A DNA stretch of 64,000 nt from an uncultured Clostridium sp. (GCA_945917985.1 CAMEIH010000007.1:1-64000), one strand, 5' to 3'; positions 53,610 through 63,103 are shown, counted from the first letter of the stretch. Notes: generated by a model not told the origin, from the letters alone. Program-made: numbers and translations.

Positions 53610-54896
53610 ATGAAGGCATATAAGGAATTGAGCAAAGAAGAACTTCTTACTTTGAAAGAAGACTTGAACAAAGAATACGAAGAGGTCAAAGCAAAAGGTT
53701 TGAAACTTGATATGTCAAGAGGAAAGCCGGCGGCCTCCCAGCTTGATATGGAAATGGAATTTATGGATGTGCTTAACTCCGGGTCTGTATTGAAAACAGA
53801 AGCAGGCGTTGACTGCAGAAATTATGGTGTTCTGGAGGGTATTCCTGAAGCAAGAAAACTGATGGGAGACATGCTCGGTGTCTCTGCCGACCAGGTGATC
53901 GTCTGTGGAAATGCCAGCTTAACGATTATGTATGATACCATTGCCCGATCCATGATCTTTGGTGTTTTGGGAAGTACGCCCTGGTGTAAGCTCGATAAAG
54001 TAAAATTTTTGTGCCCGGTTCCGGGTTATGACAGACATTTTGCGATTACAGAGCAGTTTGGAATAGAAATGATCACTGTTCCGATGACAAAGACAGGACC
54101 GGATATGGATTTTGTTGAAAAGCTTGTCAGTGAGGACGAGGCGATAAAGGGAATCTGGTGTGTGCCCAAGTATTCCAATCCCCAGGGAATCACTTACTCT
54201 GATGAGACAGTAAAGAGATTTGCATCGTTAAAGCCTGCAGCAAAGGATTTCAGAATCTTCTGGGATAATGCCTACGTGATTCATGATCTGTATGAGGATA
54301 AGAGCGACAGCCTTCTCGATATCATTAGTGAATGTGAAAAGGCAGGAAATCCTGATATGGTGTATGAATTCTGCTCCACCTCAAAGGTGACTTTCCCCGG
54401 AGGCGGTATTGCGGCAGTTGCATCTTCCAAAGAGAACCTTGAATGGTTTAAGAAGACGATGACGATACAGACGATCGGATATGACAAGCTGAATCAGCTT
54501 CGCCATGTCAGATATTTTAAAGATATTGATGGCATGAAAGCGCATATGAAGAAGCATGCTGCCATCATGAGACCTAAGTTTGAAGCCGTTCTTGCAGTGC
54601 TTGACAGGGAGCTGACCGGGCTTGAGATCGGTTCCTGGGTGAAACCAAACGGAGGTTATTTCATTTCCTTTGATGCCCTTCCCGGCTGTGCAAAGGAGAT
54701 CGTAAGCAAATGTAAGGAGGCAGGAGTGACCCTGACAGGCGCAGGCGCTACCTATCCCTATAAGAAGGATCCGAATGACAGCAATATCCGTCTGGCACCT
54801 ACTTTCCCCACACCGGAAGAGCTTGCTGTTGCGGCAGATCTTTTCGTGCTTTGCGTGAAGCTTGTGAGTGTGGACAAATTGCTGGCAGAAAAGTAA
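53610..54896 (+). CDS. PLP-dependent aminotransferase, class I/II (aspartate-type)
   Basis: 428 residues. N-terminus LKLDMSRGKPAASQLDME and the body (CRNYGVLEGIPEARKLMGDM, CVPKYSNPQGITYSDETVKR, FWDNAYVIHDLYED) belong to the large aspartate-aminotransferase group seen in Corynebacterium AspT. The PLP lysine is in STSKVTFPGGG. Substrate specificity is inferred. Start ATG 53610 with AGGAGG upstream; the longer frame from 53544 runs through the palindrome. Confidence 0.88.
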   Translation: MKAYKELSKEELLTLKEDLNKEYEEVKAKGLKLDMSRGKPAASQLDMEMEFMDVLNSGSVLKTEAGVDCRNYGVLEGIPEARKLMGDMLGVSADQVIVCGNASLTIMYDTIARSMIFGVLGSTPWCKLDKVKFLCPVPGYDRHFAITEQFGIEMITVPMTKTGPDMDFVEKLVSEDEAIKGIWCVPKYSNPQGITYSDETVKRFASLKPAAKDFRIFWDNAYVIHDLYEDKSDSLLDIISECEKAGNPDMVYEFCSTSKVTFPGGGIAAVASSKENLEWFKKTMTIQTIGYDKLNQLRHVRYFKDIDGMKAHMKKHAAIMRPKFEAVLAVLDRELTGLEIGSWVKPNGGYFISFDALPGCAKEIVSKCKEAGVTLTGAGATYPYKKDPNDSNIRLAPTFPTPEELAVAADLFVLCVKLVSVDKLLAEK

Positions 54897-54941
54897 GAAA
54901 GCAGAGCCTGAAACAGTAGGGGCTGTCTGAAAGGATTAGGT

Positions 54942-55481
54942 ATGGAAGAGTTTAAGCGATTGTCCCGGGACCTGGTACAGAGAGGGGCTATCATCGATTA
55001 TTATCAGGACACCATTCAGGTGCCTAACGGCAATATTGTGAAATGGGATTTTATCAAGCATAACGGTGCGGCTGCAGTTGTTCCCGTAGATGACCGGGGA
55101 AGACTGATCATGGTGCGGCAGTACCGAAACGCGCTGGACCGCTATACACTGGAAATCCCTGCAGGCGGACTTGACGGACCGGATGAGCCTACGAAGGATG
55201 CGGCAGCAAGAGAACTGACAGAGGAGACCGGATACACCGCTGAAAAGCTGGAGTTTCTGCTTTCCGTAAGAACAACAGTTGCCTTTTGTAATGAGAAGAT
55301 CGATATCTATGTAGCCACCGGCTTAAAGCCCGGCAAACAGCATCTGGATGAGGATGAATATGTGGATGTAAAAGCTTATGACCTTGAAGAGCTGGTTCAG
55401 AAAATTCTGACCGGGGAGATCCAGGATTCCAAGACTGTTTCCGCAATTCTGGCCTATAAGGAAAAATACGTGAACAGGTAG
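54942..55481 (+). CDS. NUDIX hydrolase (ADP-ribose pyrophosphatase type)
   Basis: 179 residues. A complete NUDIX box, G-x5-E-x7-RE-x2-EE-x-G, spans GLDGPDEPTKDAAARELTEE and TGY. The N-terminal IIDYYQDTIQVPNGNIVKWDF is that of ADP-ribose hydrolases. Tandem after the aminotransferase (45-base gap). Its stop codon lies within the terminator stem. Confidence 0.93.
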   Translation: MEEFKRLSRDLVQRGAIIDYYQDTIQVPNGNIVKWDFIKHNGAAAVVPVDDRGRLIMVRQYRNALDRYTLEIPAGGLDGPDEPTKDAAARELTEETGYTAEKLEFLLSVRTTVAFCNEKIDIYVATGLKPGKQHLDEDEYVDVKAYDLEELVQKILTGEIQDSKTVSAILAYKEKYVNR

Positions 55482-55503
55482 TGCATATGCACTGCCTGTT
55501 TTT
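55473..55503 (+). terminator. Terminator overlapping the NUDIX stop codon
   Basis: AACAGG-T-AGTGCA (55473-55485) and TGCACT-G-CCTGTT, followed by TTT. The TAG stop at 55479-55481 is inside the 5' arm. Confidence 0.75.
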
Positions 55504-55563
55504 CATATATTGGATAAAGGCAGTCAGGCAGAGGCCGATTCAATATAAAAGCGGGGACAAAGA

Positions 55564-56169
55564 GTGTATCAGCAGGAAAAAAAGAAAATTTACAGAAAGT
55601 GGTTGCTTATTTTCGGACTTGGATTTTTTCTCGGAATTTTGATTATGAACTTTGGCAGTAACAGATTTCTTGCAGAGGGAGAACTTCTTGATATGACAAC
55701 GCTCGGAAGAATGCGTTATATGGAAATAGACGGTGGAAACTTTTTGAGATATGAACTTCCCCAAAGATTTAAATTGTTTTTGATGCTGCTTTTCTTTTCC
55801 ACCACCTGTTTCGGGATCGTTCTTGTTTATCTCTGCATTGCATGGCAGGGAATGCTCACGGGGATGCTCATGACTGCGGTCATCATTAAGTTTGGATGGA
55901 AAGGGATACTGGTAATCTTTGCAGGTATTTTTCCACAGCATTTTTTGTTTATTCCGGCGGCAGTCATGATGCTCTGCTGGTGTTGTCAGACCTGCAGCAC
56001 GTTATACTTTCCGGGCAAAAATATATGGTATTCTTATCACGATAAGGGAAAACAGTATCTCCATCAGGCGGGTATGCTGCTATGGATCTTTTTTATTGTG
56101 GCTATCGGCTGTATCATGGAATGCTATGTCAATCCCATTCTGGTATCGGATATCATTAAATTATTATAA
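55564..56169 (+). CDS. SpoIIM-like membrane protein (DUF95)
   Basis: 201 residues, about five helices (KWLLIFGLGFFLGILIMNF, FLMLLFFSTTCFGIVLVYLC, GMLTGMLMTAVIIKF). The central GILVIFAGIFPQHFLFIPA segment is the family hallmark. SpoIIM with SpoIID/SpoIIP drives septal peptidoglycan thinning at engulfment. The start is GTG 55564 with only GGGGAC upstream; no nearby ATG is better. It is not in an operon with other sporulation genes. Confidence 0.85.
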   Translation: MYQQEKKKIYRKWLLIFGLGFFLGILIMNFGSNRFLAEGELLDMTTLGRMRYMEIDGGNFLRYELPQRFKLFLMLLFFSTTCFGIVLVYLCIAWQGMLTGMLMTAVIIKFGWKGILVIFAGIFPQHFLFIPAAVMMLCWCCQTCSTLYFPGKNIWYSYHDKGKQYLHQAGMLLWIFFIVAIGCIMECYVNPILVSDIIKLL

Positions 56170-56201
56170 AAAAGCTTCCCTGCTTATGCAGAGAAGCTTT
56201 T
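56170..56201. terminator. Bidirectional terminator, SpoIIM-like / DAHP synthase
   Basis: AAAAGCTTC with CTGC (56170-56183), TTAT loop, GCAG with GAAGCTTTT (56188-56201): a 13-bp stem with one mismatch between convergent genes. Confidence 0.85.
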
Positions 56202-56213
56202 GCGTCAATAAAA

Positions 56214-57242
56214 TTATTCATAATCGGCAATATCATAAATCAACTGCTCGGAGGCTTCCCATCCAAGGCAGGCATCCGTGATGGATTTGCCGTACACACC
56301 GTCGCCCACTTTCTGGTTGCCCTCCACAAGATAGCTTTCCACCATCACACCCTTTACAAGGTTGTGGATATCGGGATTGAGCTGCCGGCTGTGCATCACT
56401 TCTTTTACAATTCTGACCTGCTGCTCATAATGCTTGGCGGAATTGCTGTGATTGGCATCAATAATCGTAGCGGGATTTTTTAAATCTCTTTCATTATATA
56501 AATTTAAAAGAAGATTCAGGTCTTCATAATGATAGTTTGCAAGATTCTGGCCATGCTTGCTGGTTGCACCCCGAAGAACGGTATGGGCAAGCTCGTTTCC
56601 GGTGGTGTTTACCTCCCAGCCTCTGTAAGTGAAGGTGTGGGGATGCTGGGCAGCGTAAACCGAGTTCAGCATTACCGTCAGGTCGCCGCTTGTAGGATTT
56701 TTCATGCCGGCAGGCACATCGAATCCGCTGACGGTCATTCGATGCTGCTGATCTTCAACAGAGCGGGCACCTATTGCAACATAGGAAAGGATATCGGAGA
56801 CATAGCGCCAGTTTTCGGGATAAAGCATTTCATCGGCTGCAGTTAATCCGGAAACATCCATGGCATGGATCTGCATCTTTCTCATGGCGATGAGCCCTGC
56901 GAGAAGATCGGGCTTTTTTTCCGGGTCAGGCTGATGCACGATCCCTTTGTATCCTTCGCCGGTTGTTCTGGGCTTATTGGTATATACTCTGGGAATCAGG
57001 ATCAGCTTGTCCTTTACCTTTTCGTTTACTTTGGCAAGACGGGTGACATATTCGCAGACAGCATCCTCGTTATCTGCGGAACAGGGACCGATGATCACGA
57101 GAAACTTGTTGCTTTTGCCGGTAATCACATCTCTGATTTCACGGTCTCTTTCTTCTTTTAATTTAGCCAGGTTCTCCGGAACAGGATATTGTGCCCTGAT
57201 TTCACTGGGAGTCGGTAATTTTTTGACGAATTCAAATGACAT
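56214..57242 (-). CDS. 3-deoxy-7-phosphoheptulonate synthase (type I alpha)
   Basis: First step of the shikimate route: PEP plus erythrose-4-phosphate. 342 residues, similar in length to AroF/AroG/AroH. LVIIGPCSADNEDAVCEY, the RVYTNKPRTTGEGYKG loop, AIGARSVEDQQHR, and GMKNPTSGDL are class signatures. No other aro genes are nearby. Feedback specificity cannot be read from sequence. Single gene, divergent from hisS. Confidence 0.95.
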   Translation of the reverse strand: MSFEFVKKLPTPSEIRAQYPVPENLAKLKEERDREIRDVITGKSNKFLVIIGPCSADNEDAVCEYVTRLAKVNEKVKDKLILIPRVYTNKPRTTGEGYKGIVHQPDPEKKPDLLAGLIAMRKMQIHAMDVSGLTAADEMLYPENWRYVSDILSYVAIGARSVEDQQHRMTVSGFDVPAGMKNPTSGDLTVMLNSVYAAQHPHTFTYRGWEVNTTGNELAHTVLRGATSKHGQNLANYHYEDLNLLLNLYNERDLKNPATIIDANHSNSAKHYEQQVRIVKEVMHSRQLNPDIHNLVKGVMVESYLVEGNQKVGDGVYGKSITDACLGWEASEQLIYDIADYE

Positions 57243-57271
57243 ACTGTTTTCCTCCTAAATAAACCGTGTCT

Positions 57272-57300
57272 ATTATAATATAGAAAAAATCAAAGCGCAA
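57272..57300 (-). promoter_or_regulatory. Promoter of DAHP synthase gene
   Basis: On the minus strand: TTGCGC (57300-57295), 17 bases, TATAAT (57277-57272). AGGAGG precedes the start codon. Confidence 0.75.
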
Positions 57301-57320
57301 GGAAAATCAAGGCGTAAGTC

Positions 57321-57349
57321 TTGCATTAGGCAGGGAAAAAGTGTAAAAT
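57321..57349 (+). promoter_or_regulatory. Promoter of hisS
   Basis: TTGCAT (57321-57326), 17 bases, TAAAAT (57344-57349), 40 bases before the ATG. No T-box leader can fit in this gap. Confidence 0.7.
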
Positions 57350-57388
57350 TGCATGAGTAACGAATTATAGGAAGAGGAGGCCGGCAAG

Positions 57389-58648
57389 ATGGCGCTTAGT
57401 AAGAAACCGGTAACAGGTATGAAGGATATTCTGCCTGAGGAAATGCAGATCAGAGATTATGTGATCAGTGTAATCAAAGAGACATATGGAAAATTCGGAT
57501 TTACTTCCATTGAGACTCCCTGCGTGGAAAATATTGAAAATTTGAGCAATAAGCAGGGCGGCGAAAATGAGAAGCTGATCTTTAAGATATTAAAAAGAGG
57601 AGAGAAGCTGAACCTAGAGACGGCAGAGTCGGAGAAGGATCTGGTAGATGGCGGACTTCGCTATGACCTGACAGTGCCCCTTGTGCGCTTTTATTCCAAC
57701 CATGCCAATGAGTTGCCTTCTCCTTTTAAGGCGCTTCAGATGGGAAATGTATGGCGTGCCGACAGACCCCAGAGAGGACGTTACCGCCAGTTCATGCAGT
57801 GCGATATTGATATCCTGGGAGAACCCTCCAATCTGGCGGAGATAGAGCTGATCCTGGCAACCACCACAACGCTTGGAAAGCTTGGATTTAAAAATTTCCA
57901 GATCAGAATCAACGAGAGAAGAATCCTGAAGGCTATGGCGGCCTACAGCGGATTCCCGGAGGAATCCTATGACAGTGTATTTATCACGCTCGACAAGATG
58001 GATAAGATCGGAATCTCAGGCGTGGAAGCTGAACTTCTGGAAAACGGCTTTGCAAAGGAGAGTGTCGACAAGTATCTTGCTCTGTTTAAGGGAATGGAGA
58101 ATACTTCCGACGGTCTTTCCTATCTTTCCGAAAAACTGGGAGATTTTCTGGATGAGGAAGTAAAGACGAGCCTTCAGGAGATTATGGAAAGCGTTGGTGC
58201 AACCAAGAGCTCTGATTTTGAACTGGTATTTGACCCTACTCTGGTGAGAGGTATGTCTTACTATACAGGTACCATTTTTGAGATTGCCATGCCGGAATTC
58301 GGCGGAAGCTGTGGCGGCGGAGGAAGATATGACAAGATGGTTGGCAAGTTTACCGGCAATGACGTACCGGCCTGTGGCTTTTCCATCGGCTTTGAGAGAA
58401 TCATTCTGCTTCTGATGGAGAGTGGCTTCAAGGTACCTTCCCAGCCAAAGAAGGTGGCCTATCTGATCGAGAAGGGGATTCCTTCGCAGGAACTTTGCAA
58501 GGTCATCGCACAGGCACAGGAGGAGAGAAAAGAGGGATTGCAGGTACTGGTAGTCCGCATGAACAAGAACAAGAAATTCCAGAAGGAGCAGCTCACCAAA
58601 GAGGGCTATACGGAATTTAAGGAATTTTACAAGAATCCTTTAAAATAA
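57389..58648 (+). CDS. hisS: Histidine-tRNA ligase
   Basis: Class II aminoacyl-tRNA synthetase. 419 residues: GMKDILPEE at the start, motif 2 (QMGNVWRADRPQRGRYRQFMQCDIDILG), the histidine loop LVRGMSYYTGTIFE, GGRYD and motif 3 (PACGFSIGFERI), then the anticodon-binding domain. GAGGAGG upstream of ATG. An HxxxH/HisZ-like paralogue is unlikely because motif 2 and the His loops are complete. Confidence 0.95.
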   Translation: MALSKKPVTGMKDILPEEMQIRDYVISVIKETYGKFGFTSIETPCVENIENLSNKQGGENEKLIFKILKRGEKLNLETAESEKDLVDGGLRYDLTVPLVRFYSNHANELPSPFKALQMGNVWRADRPQRGRYRQFMQCDIDILGEPSNLAEIELILATTTTLGKLGFKNFQIRINERRILKAMAAYSGFPEESYDSVFITLDKMDKIGISGVEAELLENGFAKESVDKYLALFKGMENTSDGLSYLSEKLGDFLDEEVKTSLQEIMESVGATKSSDFELVFDPTLVRGMSYYTGTIFEIAMPEFGGSCGGGGRYDKMVGKFTGNDVPACGFSIGFERIILLLMESGFKVPSQPKKVAYLIEKGIPSQELCKVIAQAQEERKEGLQVLVVRMNKNKKFQKEQLTKEGYTEFKEFYKNPLK

Positions 58649-58669
58649 ATTTGAAAGGGATTTATCAGA

Positions 58670-59395
58670 GTGATCCATTTATATTATGCAGATTTTTCTT
58701 CCGGGGATCCGGCCAAACTGATCCCGGAATACAGCAGTAAAATTGACACAGAACGATTGCAGAAGGTAATGCGCACCAAGGCTGACTCAGCCAAGGTGCG
58801 CAGTTTGATTGCGGGCTATTTGCTGCAGGTGGGGGTAAAGGGCTTTTTAAAAGAAAACAGGACCGGCAGAGCGGAGGCCTTTAAAACTCTTCCTGATGCA
58901 GAGGAGGTATTGCCTCTCCGGTATCGTTACACGGACCAGGGAAAGCCTTACCTTACGGATTATCCCGGCCTTTACTTTAATCTTTCCCATTCCGGCAATG
59001 TGGTGGTCTGCGCAGTGGCGGACTGCGAGATCGGCACGGATGTGCAGATTTACGGAAAGGGAAGAGAAGCTGTGGCAAAACGCTTTTTTACGGAAAAAGA
59101 GCAGAAAATGCTTCAGAGGGCAAAGAAAGAGGGAAGGTTTGAAGAAGTATTCTTTGCCCTTTGGAGCATTAAGGAGAGCTATCTGAAATACACAGGGCTT
59201 GGCATGAAAAAGGGGCTTGACTCCTTTGACATTGATTTTGACAGCCAAAGGATCATTGATTTATCCGGCGGGAAGGAAGCTGCAAAGCAGGTATTTTTCA
59301 GACAGATTTCCCTCCCAAACCTTTCAGAATATGCAGCCAGTGTGTGCTGCGGCTGCGAGAAGATGGAGATCCTGATTCATCAGGTACCCGTTTAA
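58670..59395 (+). CDS. 4'-phosphopantetheinyl transferase (Sfp type)
   Basis: 241 residues. Attaches the phosphopantetheine arm of CoA to carrier proteins of nonribosomal peptide, polyketide or fatty acid synthases. FNLSHSGNVVVCAV, CEIGTDVQ (metal-binding Asp) and FALWSIKESYLKYTGLGM (W-x2-KE-x3-K) are present. Start GTG 58670 with AAAGGGA nine bases upstream. No carrier-protein genes are in the window. It overlaps the AraC gene end by four bases, tail to tail. Confidence 0.92.
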   Translation: MIHLYYADFSSGDPAKLIPEYSSKIDTERLQKVMRTKADSAKVRSLIAGYLLQVGVKGFLKENRTGRAEAFKTLPDAEEVLPLRYRYTDQGKPYLTDYPGLYFNLSHSGNVVVCAVADCEIGTDVQIYGKGREAVAKRFFTEKEQKMLQRAKKEGRFEEVFFALWSIKESYLKYTGLGMKKGLDSFDIDFDSQRIIDLSGGKEAAKQVFFRQISLPNLSEYAASVCCGCEKMEILIHQVPV

Positions 59396-60291
59396 AGAAT
59401 ATGGGTGTCGCCTGTTCTGTTATGCTTTCGATATTCATTTGGCGTGCACCCCACAACCTTCTTAAACTGTCTGTTAAAATTGGACAGGTTGCTGTAACCG
59501 CAGCCAAAGGAAACCTCCGATATCATCTTGTCGGTGGAGGAGAGGGCATCACATGCCGCATTGATCCTCAGCTGTGTCAGATGCTCCATGGCGCCTACAC
59601 CAACGGCTTTCTTAAAGCATCCCATAAAATAGCTTTTACTTAAATGAACAAGGTCTGCAAGCTGTTCTACCGTGATATTTTCCCGGAAATTTTCCATCAT
59701 GAATTGAAGAGCGGGACGGATGAGCTCACTGTAGCTGATTTTCGTTTCTTCTCTGCTGGTGATGGCTTCGTCATTCTCCAGAAGCCAGAAAAACCGCAAA
59801 AGCTCGCTTTTTAGCAATAAATCTCCGGAGGGTTCATTACTTTTTGCGTAGGTAAAAATAAGGTCGGCAGAGCGCTTCAATTCATCATAATGGTTTCTGT
59901 TCCGGGAGACAGGCATATTGATTTTAATGTTTCCGTTGATAACGGGACGGATACATTCCGCGGTACAGCGGTCATTGCTGTTTGCACCCAGCATCACAGG
60001 GTGAAAAACAAGAGCAGTGTAAATCAGAGGGTTGTCCTGATAGGGGTAGGCAGCATGCAGCATGTTTGGCGGCATGACAAGAAGATCCCCTTCCCCTGCA
60101 ACAAATTTGTCGTCTCCGCAGATAAATTCTCCCTTTCCCTGTAAAATACAGTTGATCTCAAATTCCCGGTGCCAGTGCATGGGAACATTGTTGTAATATT
60201 CCGGAATGTGGCATTCATAACAGCTGTAAGGTATGTAAGTCGTACTGTGCTGTCTTTTTTCTTTTGTCTCTTTGCCCTGCATAGATTTCAT
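59392..60291 (-). CDS. AraC family transcriptional regulator
   Basis: 299 residues: cupin-like sensor (NVPMHWHREFEINCILQGKGEF) and C-terminal HTH pair (ITVEQLADLVHLSKSYFMGCFKKAVG, ISEVSFGCGYSNLSNFNRQFKKVVGCTPNEYRK as two motifs). Transcribed divergently from the GH31 gene, so it probably senses the sugar and activates that gene. ATG 60291 lies very close to AAAGGA; ATG 60282 would have better spacing. Confidence 0.9.
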   Translation of the reverse strand: MKSMQGKETKEKRQHSTTYIPYSCYECHIPEYYNNVPMHWHREFEINCILQGKGEFICGDDKFVAGEGDLLVMPPNMLHAAYPYQDNPLIYTALVFHPVMLGANSNDRCTAECIRPVINGNIKINMPVSRNRNHYDELKRSADLIFTYAKSNEPSGDLLLKSELLRFFWLLENDEAITSREETKISYSELIRPALQFMMENFRENITVEQLADLVHLSKSYFMGCFKKAVGVGAMEHLTQLRINAACDALSSTDKMISEVSFGCGYSNLSNFNRQFKKVVGCTPNEYRKHNRTGDTHIL

Positions 60292-60309
60292 TTCCTTTTG
60301 AAAGTATTA

Positions 60310-60376
60310 TAGTATCATTACATGATAGTATTATAGTAGTATATTCCCATAAATAATAGTATCATATCATTATAAT
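60310..60376. promoter_or_regulatory. AraC-type operator region and GH31 promoter
   Basis: TAGTATCAT occurs at 60310-60318 and 60357-60365, with ATGATAGTA in reverse at 60322-60330. TATAAT at 60371-60376 is a good -10 but has no matching -35 (60348-60353 reads CATAAA), as usual for activator-dependent promoters. The second repeat ends five bases before the -10. Confidence 0.5.
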
Positions 60377-60417
60377 GATCGGTTATCAAGAAAATAATAA
60401 TGTTTAGGAGGCTGGAT

Positions 60418-62439
60418 ATGAGATTTGAAAATGATCATGGTGCATTAGTATGCTACCATCAGGGCGAAACGCTCAGAATCGAGGCATGGGGCAAGGATTC
60501 CTTCCGTGTGCGTTCCTCGATGTTTTCCAAATTTACCGGAAATGACTGGGCACTCACAGAGGATGTACCGAAATGTGACACCAAGGTTACTGTGGAGGAG
60601 GAAGATCACTGGGTAGGTGACGGCACCATCGACAAGAAGGAAATTGCCACGATCGTAAACGGAAAGATCAAGGCAGTTGTCAATTTTGCAGGAATCATTT
60701 CTTTTTATAAGGATGACAAGCTTGTTTTGCGTGAGTATTTCCGTGCCTATGACGGAACACTCTCCAGAGAGAGCAGATGTCTCAAGGTTGTGAACCGTGA
60801 GTGGAAGGGTATTATCGGCGGAAGCGATTATTCCCTGAACCTGAAGTTTGAGAGCAATGACGGAGAGAAGATCTTCGGTATGGGTCAGTACCAGCAGTCC
60901 TGCATGGATCTGAAAGGCTGCGTACTGGAGCTGGCACAGCGCAATTCCCAGATTTCCGTTCCCTTTGCCGTTTCCTCTCTCGGATACGGATTTTTGTGGA
61001 ACAATCCGGCAGTGGGTCGTGTGACATTCGGCAAAAACTATACCGAGTGGATTGCAAGAGCAACCAAGGAGATGGATTACTGGATCACCGCCGCAGATAC
61101 ACCGAAGGCAATTCTTGAAAATTATACCTCCGTAACAGGACATGCCGATATGTTCCCCGAGGATCTGATGGGCTTATGGCAGTGTAAGCTTCGCTACAGA
61201 ACCCAGGATGAAGTTCTTACCGTGGCACGTCAGTATCAGAAGGAAGGAATCAAGATCGATCAGATTGTAATCGACTTCTTCCACTGGACCGTTCAGGGCG
61301 ACTGGAAATTCGATACAAAATATTGGCCCGATCCCAAGGCAATGGTAGATGAGCTGCACTCCATGGGCATCAAGGTGATTGTGTCCGTATGGCCTTCCGT
61401 TGACCGCAAGAGCGAGAACTTCGAACCCATGATGGAAAAGGGCCTGCTGATCAAGACAGAGCGCGGAGCTGCCCAGACCTACGATTATCAGGGCGACTGC
61501 GTGGAGATCGATCCTTTTAATCCCGAGACAAGAAAATATGTATGGGAAGTATGCAAGAAGAATTACTATGATTTCGGAATCGATGCCTTCTGGCTGGATA
61601 ACTCCGAGCCCGATTACGGCGTTTATGACTTTGAAAACTATCGTTACTGCGACGGTCCCGCACTGGAGATCAGCAATATGTACCCCCAGATGTACAGCCG
61701 TGTATTCTATGATGAGATGAGCAAGCTCGGAAAGCCTGTTGTCAACCTGCTTCGCTGTGCATGGGCAGGTTCCCAGAAGTACGGCAACGTGGTATGGTCC
61801 GGTGATGTTCCCAGTACTTTTGAGGCGTTTGCCGATCAGCTTCAGTGTGGTCTTAACATGGGTCTTGCAGGTATCCCCTGGTGGACAACAGATATCGGCG
61901 GTTTCATGACGGATGATGTGAATGATCCCGATTTCCGTCAGCTTCTGATCAGATGGTATCAGTTCGCTGTTTACTCTGCAGTGCTTCGTATGCACGGCGA
62001 CAGAGGACCTTACAATATTCCGCCTCTTGATGACAGAGACTGGGGCGGCGGATACTTACATACCGGTCAGCCCAATGAGCTTTGGAGCTATGGAGAAGAC
62101 AATTATGCAATTATGAAGAAATACTACGATATTCGTATCGCCATGCACGACTATATCAAGGGTCTGTATGAGGAAGCACATGTAAACGGTTCCCCTCTGA
62201 TCCGTACCATGTTCTATGAGTTCCCTGAGGATAATAAGTGCTGGGAGCTTCAGGATCAGTACATGTTCGGCGACAAATATCTGGTAGCGCCTATCTTACA
62301 TTTGAACCAGTTTGAGAGAGAAGTATATCTGCCTGCAGGCAAATGGAAGCTCACATCAGACGGAACAGTTTATGATGGAAGCTGCACGGTTACTGTAGCT
62401 GCACCCATCGAGTACATGCCTGTATTTGAGAGAGTGTAA
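60418..62439 (+). CDS. GH31 family glycosidase (alpha-xylosidase/alpha-glucosidase)
   Basis: 673 residues, YicI-like. N-terminal beta-sandwich, then the barrel with nucleophile Asp in FWLDNSEPDYG and the acid/base Asp in NVVWSGDVPSTFE. The pattern GLWQCKLRYRTQDEV and IDFFHWT fits alpha-xylosidases more than classical alpha-glucosidases, but activity is inferred. No signal peptide, so it acts on imported oligosaccharides. ATG 60418 is six bases after AGGAGG (60406-60411). Controlled most likely by the divergent AraC regulator. Confidence 0.93.
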   Translation: MRFENDHGALVCYHQGETLRIEAWGKDSFRVRSSMFSKFTGNDWALTEDVPKCDTKVTVEEEDHWVGDGTIDKKEIATIVNGKIKAVVNFAGIISFYKDDKLVLREYFRAYDGTLSRESRCLKVVNREWKGIIGGSDYSLNLKFESNDGEKIFGMGQYQQSCMDLKGCVLELAQRNSQISVPFAVSSLGYGFLWNNPAVGRVTFGKNYTEWIARATKEMDYWITAADTPKAILENYTSVTGHADMFPEDLMGLWQCKLRYRTQDEVLTVARQYQKEGIKIDQIVIDFFHWTVQGDWKFDTKYWPDPKAMVDELHSMGIKVIVSVWPSVDRKSENFEPMMEKGLLIKTERGAAQTYDYQGDCVEIDPFNPETRKYVWEVCKKNYYDFGIDAFWLDNSEPDYGVYDFENYRYCDGPALEISNMYPQMYSRVFYDEMSKLGKPVVNLLRCAWAGSQKYGNVVWSGDVPSTFEAFADQLQCGLNMGLAGIPWWTTDIGGFMTDDVNDPDFRQLLIRWYQFAVYSAVLRMHGDRGPYNIPPLDDRDWGGGYLHTGQPNELWSYGEDNYAIMKKYYDIRIAMHDYIKGLYEEAHVNGSPLIRTMFYEFPEDNKCWELQDQYMFGDKYLVAPILHLNQFEREVYLPAGKWKLTSDGTVYDGSCTVTVAAPIEYMPVFERV

Positions 62440-62500
62440 AACCGGAGGACAAGAGGCTTTGCACATCGTCCTGATAGACAAGATAATTAAATAACAAAAG

Positions 62501-62545
62501 AAGGCAGTTCCGCCGCCGCATATCGCAGTGGGGAACTGCCTTTTT
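62501..62545 (+). terminator. Terminator of GH31 gene
   Basis: GGCAGTTCC (62503-62511) and GGAACTGCC (62532-62540) around a 20-base loop, with AA before and TTTTT after. Confidence 0.85.
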
Positions 62546-62598
62546 GACATATGAAAAATTATATAGTACCATAATGACATTGGAAAATCCGTCACGGG

Positions 62599-63072
62599 AT
62601 GGGTAAGGCAAACAAAGATAAGGAAATGATTGATACCATGAAAAGACCGGTGGAAGTGATATTGCGAGGTGGCCAGTTTAAGCAGCTCACGGAGCAGGAG
62701 CTGTCAGAGCTCAGAAAAAAATACGATCTCAAAAGAATAGAACTCGAGGTGATTTATTTTTTGTCCATCTGCGGGGAGGAGGATACGGTGGTAAGTATCC
62801 ACGATTACCTGAATGCCAACAGGGGGCATATCTCCCAGACGGTTTTTACCCTCTGCGAGCGTGGATATGTGACCTCTGCGCAGGATCTTAAGGATCGGAG
62901 ATATACCCACTACAGCCTGACGGAAGAGGGAAAGAATATTGCGGCGCAGACAAAGCTTGTCTGGGACAAAATCATAAGCGATATGTTTGAAGGCATCTCC
63001 GAGGAGGATATCGAGACCTTCAAAAGGGTTTCCGTTAAGGTGAGCCAGAATATCAATAATAAATTAAAATAA
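62599..63072 (+). CDS. MarR-family winged-helix regulator
   Basis: 157 residues. Helices ELSELRKKYDLKRIELEVIYFL, the recognition part LNANRGHISQTVFTLCERGYV, and the wing QDLKDRRYTHYSLTEEG are typical of MarR. The ribosome site before ATG 62599 is weak; ATGs at 62629 and 62638 are alternatives. No clear target nearby. Confidence 0.85.
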   Translation: MGKANKDKEMIDTMKRPVEVILRGGQFKQLTEQELSELRKKYDLKRIELEVIYFLSICGEEDTVVSIHDYLNANRGHISQTVFTLCERGYVTSAQDLKDRRYTHYSLTEEGKNIAAQTKLVWDKIISDMFEGISEEDIETFKRVSVKVSQNINNKLK

Positions 63073-63103
63073 ACAAAATATTAAAAGAAAATAAAAAAAT
63101 GGA

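Noticed and set aside
57250-57388. T-box riboswitch before hisS
   Set aside because: The gap holds two back-to-back promoters and leaves only about 30 leader bases; no T-box motif or terminator is present.
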